Source: an uncultured Alphaproteobacteria bacterium (lineage in GTDB: Bacteria; Pseudomonadota; Alphaproteobacteria; Micropepsales; Micropepsaceae). Taken from it: 39,392 nt of DNA. Under the pieces are notes generated by a model. The model was not told where the DNA came from, ran no database searches, and was given only the letters and a program-made list of their open reading frames with translations. The DNA lies in assembly GCA_902825865.1 (NCBI GenBank), contig CADECX010000030.1, positions 1-39,392 on the forward strand, read 5' to 3'. This document shows, in pieces, positions 27,309 to 34,581 of the stretch (its first letter is position 1; each line of letters begins with the position of its first letter). The position numbers were made by a program, and so were the translations under genes.

Positions 27309-28768
27309 TGCAGGTCCTTTCCGTCGCGTCCGAGGCCTATCCGCTGGTCAAGACCGGCGGGCTGGGCGATGTGGTGGGGGCGCTGCCGGGCGCGCTGTCC
27401 GGCCACGGCATCATGGTCACCACCTTGCTGCCCGGCTATCCGGCGGTGCGCGCCCATATCGGCGATGCGCCGCTGGTGCATCACTATCCGAACCTGATGG
27501 GCGCCGAGGCCCGCATTTTGGCCTCGTATATCAACGGTTTTCCCTTGCTGGTGCTGGATGCGCCCGCGCTGTTTCAGCGCGACGGCGGTCCCTATGGCGA
27601 CCGCAGCGGCGCCGATTGGCCCGACAATTGGCGCCGTTTCGCGGCGCTGGGACGCGCCGGCGCCGATCTTGCCTCCGGCGCGATTCCCAATTGGCGCTTC
27701 GATTTGCTGCACGCCCATGATTGGCATGCCGGATTGGCGCCGGCCTATCTCAGCTATGCGCCGGGGCCGGGCGCGGCAGCGCCCAGCCTGATGACGATTC
27801 ACAACATCGCTTTTCAGGGCCGCTTCGATATCTCGATTTTTCCGTTCCTGGGGCTGCCGCCGCGCGCCTACACCATCGACGGCGTCGAATATTACAATGG
27901 CGTGGGTTTTCTCAAAGCCGGACTGGCCAGCGCCCAGGCCATCACCGCCGTCAGTCCCGGCTATGCCCGCGAGATTCGCGAACCGGCCTTCGGCATGGGC
28001 ATGGAAGGGCTGATCCGCACGCGCGGCGGCGCCGTGTCCGGCATCCTCAACGGCATCGATCCGAAAATCTGGAATCCGCAAAGCGATGCGGCGCTGGCGG
28101 CCCGTTACGACAGCCACAATCTCGCCATGCGGCGCACCAACAAGCGCGCCATAGAAAGCGGCTTCGGCCTGACACAAGGCGATGGCCCGCTCTTTACCGT
28201 CATCAGCCGGCTGTCCTGGCAAAAAGGCATGGACGTGTTGGCCGAGCAGCTCGACACTTTGGTTGCGCTGGGCGGCCGCCTGGCCTTGCTGGGGACAGGC
28301 GATCGGCCTCTGGAAGCAAAATTCCGCGCCGCGGCCGGCCGCCATCCCGGACGCATCGCGGTGGCCTTGGGCTATGACGAAAAACTTTCCCATTTGCTGC
28401 AAGGCGGCGCCGACGCGATTCTGATTCCATCGCGCTTTGAGCCTTGCGGCCTCACCCAGCTTTATGGACTGGCTTATGGCTGCGTCCCCGTCGCGGCGCG
28501 CACCGGCGGCTTGGGCGATACCATCATCGACGCCAACGAGGCCGCGCTGGCGCAAGGCGTGGCGACCGGCATTCTGTTCGACGGCGTCAGCAATGAAAGC
28601 CTGGCCAATGCCCTGCAGCGCACTGTGTCGCTCTATGCCCGGCGCGATGCCTGGAGCAAAATGCAGGTTCAAGGCATGGCGGCGGACTTTTCCTGGCACC
28701 AGAGCGGCGCGCGCTATGCTGAGCTCTATACAAGGCTCGTCCAGGGTCGCGCCGATCTTAAGACATGA
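27305..28768 (+). CDS. glgA: Glycogen synthase (ADP-glucose type)
   Basis: A 487-residue GT5 glycogen synthase transferring glucose from ADP-glucose to the growing chain. The ADP-glucose-binding motif KTGGL is at 16-20, [13 protein letters not shown] in the N-terminal domain, and the C-terminal catalytic motif [16 protein letters not shown] followed by [23 protein letters not shown] is a further family mark. The ATG at 27305 overlaps the glgC stop as ATGA; a second ATG follows immediately. A more upstream in-frame ATG (27269) would lengthen the protein by 12 unconserved residues within glgC and is unlikely. The stop overlaps glgX by 4 bp. Confidence 0.97.
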   Translation: MMQVLSVASEAYPLVKTGGLGDVVGALPGALSGHGIMVTTLLPGYPAVRAHIGDAPLVHHYPNLMGAEARILASYINGFPLLVLDAPALFQRDGGPYGDRSGADWPDNWRRFAALGRAGADLASGAIPNWRFDLLHAHDWHAGLAPAYLSYAPGPGAAAPSLMTIHNIAFQGRFDISIFPFLGLPPRAYTIDGVEYYNGVGFLKAGLASAQAITAVSPGYAREIREPAFGMGMEGLIRTRGGAVSGILNGIDPKIWNPQSDAALAARYDSHNLAMRRTNKRAIESGFGLTQGDGPLFTVISRLSWQKGMDVLAEQLDTLVALGGRLALLGTGDRPLEAKFRAAAGRHPGRIAVALGYDEKLSHLLQGGADAILIPSRFEPCGLTQLYGLAYGCVPVAARTGGLGDTIIDANEAALAQGVATGILFDGVSNESLANALQRTVSLYARRDAWSKMQVQGMAADFSWHQSGARYAELYTRLVQGRADLKT

Positions 28769-30561
28769 GCTCGGTCCTGGGCGCACGCCCCGTCGCCGGG
28801 GGGACGCAATTCGCGGTCTGTGCGCGCGACGCCGAGAAGGTCGAGCTCTGCCTCTTCACGGGCGAGCGGGAAACAAGGCTGGCGATGGAGCGGCAGGGTG
28901 ATATTCACATCGCCATTGCCCGGGTACGGCCGGGCCAGCGTTACGGCTATCGCGCCCACGGTGTTTGGGCGCCGGATCGCGGCTTGATGTTCGACAGCAC
29001 CAAGCTGCTGGTCGATCCCTATGCCGTCGAACTCGACCGGCGGTTTCAGTATGACATCCGGCTGGGAATGGAGGGGGTCGATACCGCGCTGCTGGTTCCC
29101 AAAGCCGTCGTGCCCGGCCCCATGACGGCAAGCATCCCTCAGCCACCGCTCTTTTCGCCCGGCGGATTGATCTATGAATTGAATGTCAGGGGCTTTACCC
29201 AGCGTCATCCTGATATTCCGCCGCAATTGCGCGGCACCATCCGCGCCCTTGCGCATCCGGCGGTCATCGCGCATTTCAAGAAGCTTCATGTCAGCGCCAT
29301 CGAGCTGATGCCGATCGTCGCATGGATCGACGAACGCCATCTGCCGCCGCTGGGCCTGCGCAATGGCTGGGGTTATAATCCCGTGGTGCCGATGGCGATC
29401 GACCCCGGCCTGGCGCCGGGTGGTGTCTCGGAACTGGAAGACACGATTGTCGATCTGCGGCGGGCCGGAATCGGGGTGATCCTGGATCTGGTGCTGAATC
29501 ATACCGGCGAAAGCGACCTGGCGGGACCAACCTTAAGTCTGCGCGGCTTGGACAATCGCTGCCATGCCCGCAAGGCGGACGGCGCGCTGATCAATGACGC
29601 CGGCACAGGCAATATCCTGGATGCGTCCGATCCTGTCACGCGCGCCCTGATGCTGGAAACGCTGCGCCACTTCGCGCGGATGGGCGTGGACGGTTTCCGC
29701 TTTGATCTCGCCACCATTCTCGCCCGTTCGCCGGGCTTTGACCCGCAAGCGCCGATTTTCGCTGAAATCGCCGATGATCCCTTGCTGCAGGGCCGCATCA
29801 TGATCGCCGAGCCCTGGGATGTGGGACCCGGCGGTTATCAATTGGGACAATTCCCGGACGGCTGGCTGGAATGGAACGACCGCTATCGCGACGATGTCCG
29901 CCGTTTCTGGCGCGGCGATCCCGGCACCTTGGGCGCCTTGGCGACGCGCATGACCGGCTCCTCCGACATATTTTCCGGGAAGGCGAGCCGCAGCGTGAAT
30001 TTCATCGCCTCTCATGACGGCATGAGTTTGGCCGACACGGTGGCTTTTGCCGCCAAGCACAACCAGGCCAACGGCGAAAACAATTGCGACGGTCAGAACG
30101 AAAATTTTTCCTGGAACAACGGCGCCGAAGGCGAAAGTTCGGATCCTGAAATCCAACGCCGCCGCCAAGCCGATATGCGCGCCTTGCTCGCCACCCTGTT
30201 CGCGTCGCGCGGGACCATCCAGCTGACGGCGGGTGACGAGTTCGGGCGCAGCCAGCGCGGCAACAACAATGCCTATGCCCAGGACACTGAAATAACCTGG
30301 CTCGACTGGGAAGGCCGTGATACCGCGCTGGAGGATTTCGCCGCCGCCTGCGCCGCAAACCGTGCGTCCCTGCCCGCACCATCCATGTTCCTGGACAGCG
30401 CCGACTGGTACGACCTTGCCGGCAGTCCCATGACACCGGAAAAATGGGAAGACCCGCAAGCCGACGGGTTTGAAGTCCGTATTCCCTTACAAGGCGAAGA
30501 AGTCCTGTCTATCCGGATCGACCGCCAGGCGCGGCAATGTATTGTGCGGCGCTCCCGCTGA
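28765..30561 (+). CDS. glgX: Glycogen debranching enzyme
   Basis: A 598-residue GH13 (isoamylase-type) enzyme that cuts alpha-1,6 branches from phosphorylase-limit dextrins. An N-terminal CBM48 (about 1-100: RPVAGGTQFAVCARDAEKVELCLF) precedes the barrel. Catalytic residues are D314 (GVDGFRFDLATIL), E349 (IAEPWDVGPGGYQLGQFP) and D418 (ASHDGMSLAD). GENNCDGQNENFSWNNGAEG and GDEFGRSQRGNNNAYAQD are strong GlgX markers. At 598 residues it is shorter than E. coli GlgX (657), mainly in the C-terminal beta domain. The ATG overlaps glgA (ATGA). Its stop lies 2 bp from that of the convergent response regulator, leaving no room for a separate terminator. Confidence 0.96.
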   Translation: MSSVLGARPVAGGTQFAVCARDAEKVELCLFTGERETRLAMERQGDIHIAIARVRPGQRYGYRAHGVWAPDRGLMFDSTKLLVDPYAVELDRRFQYDIRLGMEGVDTALLVPKAVVPGPMTASIPQPPLFSPGGLIYELNVRGFTQRHPDIPPQLRGTIRALAHPAVIAHFKKLHVSAIELMPIVAWIDERHLPPLGLRNGWGYNPVVPMAIDPGLAPGGVSELEDTIVDLRRAGIGVILDLVLNHTGESDLAGPTLSLRGLDNRCHARKADGALINDAGTGNILDASDPVTRALMLETLRHFARMGVDGFRFDLATILARSPGFDPQAPIFAEIADDPLLQGRIMIAEPWDVGPGGYQLGQFPDGWLEWNDRYRDDVRRFWRGDPGTLGALATRMTGSSDIFSGKASRSVNFIASHDGMSLADTVAFAAKHNQANGENNCDGQNENFSWNNGAEGESSDPEIQRRRQADMRALLATLFASRGTIQLTAGDEFGRSQRGNNNAYAQDTEITWLDWEGRDTALEDFAAACAANRASLPAPSMFLDSADWYDLAGSPMTPEKWEDPQADGFEVRIPLQGEEVLSIRIDRQARQCIVRRSR

Positions 30562-30563
30562 TC

Positions 30564-30935
30564 TCAGCCGGGCTCCGCCAGCTTTGTTTCCAGCATGCCC
30601 GTCACTTTCCGGGCCAGATTGTCGGGATCGAACGGCTTGCGCATGATGACGGCGGGCATCAATTCACTGGGCAGCTCGGCGCGGACATAACCGGTGAGAA
30701 AGAGCAGCCGCAATCCGGGCCGCAGCTGCCGGGCCAGACGCGCCACGGAAAAACCGTCCATTTTCGGCAGGCGGATGTCGCTGACGACCAGGTCCAGATC
30801 CGCATATTCTTGAATCAGGTCCAGAGCCGACTGGCCGTCGCCGGCTTCCAGCACGGCATGACCGCAATTTCTCAGCGTTTCGGCGACAAGCAGCCGCACA
30901 ATCGCTTCGTCTTCCGCGACCAATATCTTGGCCAT
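30564..30935 (-). CDS. Single-domain response regulator (CpdR/SdrG-like receiver)
   Basis: A 123-residue stand-alone receiver domain with no output domain. Acidic pocket residues are E8/D9 (VAEDE), the phospho-acceptor is D53 (VVSDIRLPKMDG), the switch residue T81 (LFLTGY) and K100 (MRKPFD). Such proteins act as phosphate sinks, phosphorelay shuttles or protein-binding adaptors. LFLTGY only partly resembles the PF-FATGY motif of the receivers tied to the alphaproteobacterial stress pathway (SdrG, MrrA). It lies 77 bp downstream of phyR on the same strand, separated by a strong GC hairpin, and next to two hybrid kinases, so a role in the stress phosphorelay is plausible but unproven. The ribosome site is weak. 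Confidence 0.88.
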   Translation of the reverse strand: MAKILVAEDEAIVRLLVAETLRNCGHAVLEAGDGQSALDLIQEYADLDLVVSDIRLPKMDGFSVARLARQLRPGLRLLFLTGYVRAELPSELMPAVIMRKPFDPDNLARKVTGMLETKLAEPG

Positions 30936-30974
30936 TGCGCACGCCCCATCTGTCCTTGCCCGTGATGGGCAAAC

Positions 30975-31003
30975 CGCGGCCGCCCCTTCGCAAAGCGGCC
31001 GCG
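30975..31003 (-). terminator. Strong GC hairpin between phyR and the single receiver gene
   Basis: CGCGGCCGC (30975-30983) and GCGGCCGCG (30995-31003) form a perfect 9-bp stem with an 11-nt loop, starting 10 bp after the phyR stop. On the transcribed minus strand the hairpin is followed by GGTTTGCC, without a real U-run. It may stop or attenuate transcription out of phyR, or stabilise the phyR mRNA end. Confidence 0.5.
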
Positions 31004-31012
31004 CTTAAGCCG

Positions 31013-31816
31013 TTACGCCACTTTGCGCGCCGGCTTATGGAAGAAAAGCGCCTGCGCCACCGTGGCCTGGATGGACTCCGGCAGGAAGGGCTTGGCGACA
31101 AGGTAGGTCGGCTCGGGCCGCTCCCCGGTCAGCAGCTTTTCCGGATAGGCGGTGACGAAGATGATCGGAATGTCGAAACTGTCGAGAATCTGCGAGACGG
31201 CATCGATACCCGAGCCGCCCTCGCCCAGATTGATGTCCGCCAGCACCAGACCCGGCCGTTCGATGAGGGCCTTGGCGACCGCTTCGTCGCGCGTGGCGGC
31301 AACCGCCACCACCTTGTGACCCAATTCGCTGACCAGGGTTTCCAGGTCCAGCGCGATGATGGGTTCGTCCTCGATGATCAGCACCCGTGTGGCCAGCTGG
31401 CTCTCGATAAGGCCCTGCGCCTCGGCGATGGAGCGCTCAACCGATTCCGGTGTGTCATCCACAATAAAAGCGGTTTCATTGACGCTGAAGCCTTCAACCG
31501 CCGTCAGCAGGAGGATTGCCCTTTGCTCGGCATCAAGCTGGGCCAAACGTTCGGAAGGGTCTGAAGACGCCGGCCTTCCGGCTCCCACCGAGATTTCCTC
31601 ATCGATATGGCCGGAGGCGCTAGCCCAGATGGCGTGAAAAATCTTGTACAGGCCGGCCCGTACCGAAATTCCGGGATCGACGTCCACTTTACCGGCCAGA
31701 AGCGCGGTTAAGGCGGCATGCACATAGGCGTCCCCGCTTTTCTGGGAGCCTACCAGGGCCCGGGCATAGCGGCGAAGATAGGGAAGATGCGGCGCAAATT
31801 GCTGCGTCTTGGTCAT
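31013..31816 (-). CDS. phyR: PhyR, anti-anti-sigma response regulator of the general stress response
   Basis: A 267-residue protein with the PhyR layout: an N-terminal ECF-sigma-like domain (about 5-135) joined to a C-terminal receiver (about 143-258). When phosphorylated it binds NepR and so releases EcfG. The sigma-like part shows LPYLRRYARALVGS and a sigma-4-like LLLTAVEGFSVNETAFIVD. In the receiver, E149/D150, phospho-acceptor D194 (VLADINLGEGGSGIDAV), T222 (IIFVTAYPEKLL) and K242 (AKPF) are all intact. I chose the ATG at 31816, which has GGAGGAG about 10 nt upstream; in-frame sequence upstream of it is unconserved. It is divergent from nepR-ecfG across 227 bp with an EcfG-type promoter. 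The length and gene order match known phyR loci. Confidence 0.96.
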   Translation of the reverse strand: MTKTQQFAPHLPYLRRYARALVGSQKSGDAYVHAALTALLAGKVDVDPGISVRAGLYKIFHAIWASASGHIDEEISVGAGRPASSDPSERLAQLDAEQRAILLLTAVEGFSVNETAFIVDDTPESVERSIAEAQGLIESQLATRVLIIEDEPIIALDLETLVSELGHKVVAVAATRDEAVAKALIERPGLVLADINLGEGGSGIDAVSQILDSFDIPIIFVTAYPEKLLTGERPEPTYLVAKPFLPESIQATVAQALFFHKPARKVA

Positions 31817-31861
31817 ATAAGAAGGCTCCTCCGGCAATGGGCGGATACTGTCACACCCAAA

Positions 31862-31886
31862 AGCGCGCCTATCGCGAAAAAGTTCC
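31862..31886 (-). promoter_or_regulatory. Candidate EcfG-dependent promoter for phyR
   Basis: On the minus strand GGAAC (31886-31882) is followed after 16 nt by CGCT (31865-31862). The known EcfG consensus is GGAAC-N16/17-CGTT, so the -35 is perfect and the -10 has one mismatch. It points at phyR, whose start is about 46 bp further. Activity is inferred. Confidence 0.55.
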
Positions 31887-31896
31887 CTAAAAAATG

Positions 31897-31921
31897 GGAA
31901 CTCTTGTGCGGGCGCGGCGTT
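31897..31921 (+). promoter_or_regulatory. EcfG-dependent promoter for nepR-ecfG
   Basis: GGAAC (31897-31901), 16-nt spacer, CGTT (31918-31921): an exact match to the established EcfG consensus. It lies about 120 bp before the nepR start and would make the stress sigma factor activate its own operon. Its -35 box is the right arm of an inverted repeat, AGTTCCC (31881-31887) and GGGAACT (31896-31902), whose left arm is the -35 of the divergent phyR promoter. Confidence 0.85.
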
Positions 31922-32043
31922 CAATCTCTGCCAAGGGCGTGGGGCTGTGCGGCGCGGATGATAAGGTTCTGATATGGCTCGGTTTTTTAACAACCCCCCG
32001 ATTGTGGCTTCTTAGCGGATAAGGGAGGCAGAAGGTCATCAAA

Positions 32044-32226
32044 ATGTCCAAAGACAAGGCTCCCATTACGGATAAGGCCCGTTACGCCCGCTTGAGACGG
32101 GAAGCAATCGGCCAAGGCTTGCGCCGGCTCTATGACGGCGTGGTGCATGAACCGGTACCGGACGAATTCATGGATCTTTTAAAGAAAATCGATGAATCGA
32201 CCGACCCTGAGAGGGCCCCATCATGA
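32044..32226 (+). CDS. nepR: NepR, anti-sigma factor of EcfG
   Basis: A 60-residue protein with the NepR signature IGQGLRRLYDGVVHEPVPDEFMDLLKKID (residues 22-50). These are the two amphipathic helices and the connecting VHEPVPDEF that clamp EcfG or, alternatively, the sigma-like domain of phosphorylated PhyR. The short charged N-terminus is the usual variable tail. GGGAGG and AGAAGG lie before the ATG. The stop overlaps the ecfG start by 4 bp (ATGA), coupling anti-sigma and sigma synthesis. The gene follows an EcfG promoter by about 120 bp. Confidence 0.95.
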   Translation: MSKDKAPITDKARYARLRREAIGQGLRRLYDGVVHEPVPDEFMDLLKKIDESTDPERAPS

Positions 32227-32858
32227 TGGGACGCTCAGCCATGGATCGACCCACACAGTCCACCGGCAATTCCGACGACACCTTCAAGGCGGAGCTGTTG
32301 ACGCTGGTGCCCTATCTCAGAGCTTTTGCCCGTTCGCTCTCCGGCCGGCATGAAGGCGCGGACGACCTTGCCCAGGAAACCCTGGTCAAGGCCTGGCAAT
32401 CCCGCAGCTCTTATCTGCCCGGGACAAATCTCAAGGCCTGGCTATTCACCATCCTGAGAAATCAATTTTATTCCGAGCGCCGCCGCGCCTGGCGCCAGGA
32501 GCCGTGGGACAGCGAGAAAGCCGCCAATCTCCATTCCTATTCGGAGAGCCAGACCGCGGCGGCGGACTTGTCCGACATCGCGCGCGCCCTTCAGGCTCTG
32601 CCCAATGAGCAGCGCGAGGCGCTTATCCTGGTTGGAGCCGGCGGCTTTGCCTATGAAGAAGCGGCAAAAATCATCAATTGTGCGGTTGGGACGGTCAAAA
32701 GCCGAGTGGCGCGTGGCCGGCGGGCGTTGATGGCCATTTTGGACGGCGACGAGCAGTTGCCGATGTCCGATCGGCCACCCGAAGGAGAGGCCGCGCGTGA
32801 AATCCTTTCGCAACTGGATCGCCTCGTCCCCCACCATGGCGGCGACAAGCGCCGGTGA
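32223..32858 (+). CDS. ecfG: EcfG, general stress response sigma factor
   Basis: A 211-residue ECF sigma factor of the EcfG type, which directs RNA polymerase to GGAAC/CGTT promoters when NepR is removed. Region 2 spans about 24-90 with DDLAQETLVKAWQ (47-59) and NLKAWLFTILRNQFYSERRR. Region 4 spans about 118-170 with ALQALPNEQREALILVGAGGFAYEEAAKI and the helix VGTVKSRVARGRRAL. It is preceded by nepR with an ATGA overlap. The last 62 bp overlap the start of the histidine kinase gene, so nepR, ecfG and the kinase appear to form one coupled operon. A second in-frame ATG (32241) gives a protein 6 residues shorter. Confidence 0.95.
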   Translation: MMGRSAMDRPTQSTGNSDDTFKAELLTLVPYLRAFARSLSGRHEGADDLAQETLVKAWQSRSSYLPGTNLKAWLFTILRNQFYSERRRAWRQEPWDSEKAANLHSYSESQTAAADLSDIARALQALPNEQREALILVGAGGFAYEEAAKIINCAVGTVKSRVARGRRALMAILDGDEQLPMSDRPPEGEAAREILSQLDRLVPHHGGDKRR

Positions 32859-34563
32859 CGATTCGCCTCGGCAAGGCTGGTCCCTAAGGGCAAGACTGCT
32901 CATCTTTGTTTCGATCGCGCTTTGGCCGATCGCCGTGGTGAGCATTTTCCAGGGGATCGAACGCGCCGACGCGGATCGTTCCAGCATTCGTGACAGGATG
33001 GTGCAATCCGCCCAGGCCCTTGCCGGGGACCAGGACGATCTGCTCGCCAGCGCCGAACAGGTCACCCGTGCCATATCCAACATCTCCGCCGTCCGCGCGG
33101 TGACGCAGGAATGCGGCTCGGTGTTGAAAGAGGCTCTGGTCGGGATAACCTATTTCAGCAATCTGATGCGGATCGACCAGAGTGGCGCGGCCGTCTGTTC
33201 GGCCCTGCCCTACGCCAAGGACTTGAATCTTTCCGCAGCTCCCATTTTCAAGCGGGCCAAGCAATCGGCCGGCTTTGTGGTCAGCGGAGAAATCCAGAGC
33301 GCCGTGCTGCAAAGGCCGGTCGTCGCCGGCATGCTGCCGCTGCGCGATGCGCAGGGAAACTTCCAAGGCGTGCTGTCGATCGAGCTTGATACCGCCTGGC
33401 TGGAGTCCCTGACGCGCAGCCATGCCCGCGCCCCCGGCGCCGTGGTCTTCATTGCGGACCGGGATCGCCATGTTCTGGGCAGCAATGACCGGGCGGTGGC
33501 CCAGGCCCTGATTCAGGGGGCGTCCTGGACGGAAAATTCGTCGATCCTGCGCCAGGCGCGGGATGGGGCCGGAAACAATTGGCGATTTTCGGAAATAGCC
33601 TTGCAGGGCGGCCAGCTGTTCATCGGCTATGCGATGAAGGAATCGGCGCTTTTCAGCGCGACCTATTTGAGCGTCGCCACCGACTTTCTGACCCCGGTGC
33701 TGATGATCATGCTGGCCTGGACCGCCATCTGGTTCGCGACCGAACAGCAAGTGACGCGGTGGATCCTGTATCTGCGGCGGATCTCGGCCGCCTATCGCGG
33801 CGGCCATTATGCGATCCGCCCCAGCCTGACGGGAGCGCCTTCGGAATTCACCGCACTAGGCCAAGGCTTCTCGGATATGGCCAATTCGATCCAGGACCGC
33901 GACCAGCGGCTGCGCGACGCCGTGGAACAGAAGTCGGTCCTGATCCGGGAAATTCACCATCGCGTGAAGAACAACCTGCAAGTGGTGATGAGCCTGCTGA
34001 GCCTGCAGGTGGGGCGCGTTCGCGATCCGTCGGCCCGGCAGGCGCTGATGCAGGCCCAAGCGCGGATCAACGCGCTGGTCGTGGTGCATCGCATACTGCA
34101 TGAGATCGAGTTTCAGCCCACGGTCGATCTCAAACGCATCATTGCCGAACTTGGCCGCCAGATCGCGGAGGGCATGTCGGGCAGCAACAGCGAACTGGTC
34201 TACAAGGAAGATATGGTATCGGTCACCGTGTCGGGCGATTTCGCCATTCCATTGGCCTTGTTTGTGACCGAAGTGCTGACCAACACCTTCAAGCATGCCT
34301 TTCCTCTTGGCGGGGCAGGCACCATCTCGCTCAGCCTGACAGCGTCGGGCGATCAGCTGCATCTGGTGATCGCCGATAATGGCGAAGGCTATGACGATAG
34401 CAGCGAGTCCAGCGGCCTGGGCCGCCGCCTGATCCAATCCCTGGCGCAGCAAATTCAAGGACAGGTCGAGATCATCACGGCGCCGGGCAAGGGCACGCGG
34501 ACGGAATTGATCTTCAGAAATCCCAATGCCAGCGAGCAAGTCCCGGCTGTGGCGGCTCAATAA
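32797..34563 (+). CDS. Membrane sensor histidine kinase, HisKA_2 type (PhyK-like)
   Basis: A 588-residue inner-membrane kinase. Transmembrane helices are at about 31-51 and 296-316 and enclose a periplasmic sensor of about 240 residues, probably Cache-like (VVAGMLPLRDAQGNFQGVLSIELD). A HAMP-like linker follows, then the HisKA_2 phosphotransfer region EIHHRVKNNLQVVMSLLSLQ with H388 as likely phospho-acceptor. The HATPase domain shows LFVTEVLTNTFKHAFP (N box) and IADNGEGYDD (G1). HisKA_2/HWE kinases are the usual activators of PhyR, and location in the nepR-ecfG operon supports that. Start: GTG at 32797 with GGAGAGG 6 nt upstream, inside ecfG; an ATG at 32836 is an alternative. The signal sensed is unknown. 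Confidence 0.9.
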   Translation: MKSFRNWIASSPTMAATSAGDDSPRQGWSLRARLLIFVSIALWPIAVVSIFQGIERADADRSSIRDRMVQSAQALAGDQDDLLASAEQVTRAISNISAVRAVTQECGSVLKEALVGITYFSNLMRIDQSGAAVCSALPYAKDLNLSAAPIFKRAKQSAGFVVSGEIQSAVLQRPVVAGMLPLRDAQGNFQGVLSIELDTAWLESLTRSHARAPGAVVFIADRDRHVLGSNDRAVAQALIQGASWTENSSILRQARDGAGNNWRFSEIALQGGQLFIGYAMKESALFSATYLSVATDFLTPVLMIMLAWTAIWFATEQQVTRWILYLRRISAAYRGGHYAIRPSLTGAPSEFTALGQGFSDMANSIQDRDQRLRDAVEQKSVLIREIHHRVKNNLQVVMSLLSLQVGRVRDPSARQALMQAQARINALVVVHRILHEIEFQPTVDLKRIIAELGRQIAEGMSGSNSELVYKEDMVSVTVSGDFAIPLALFVTEVLTNTFKHAFPLGGAGTISLSLTASGDQLHLVIADNGEGYDDSSESSGLGRRLIQSLAQQIQGQVEIITAPGKGTRTELIFRNPNASEQVPAVAAQ

Positions 34564-34581
34564 TATAACTAAATCAATTAC

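Noticed and set aside
27134..28786. 550-codon minus-strand open frame opposite glgA
   Set aside because: Antisense shadow of glgC and glgA; composition-driven, no family features.
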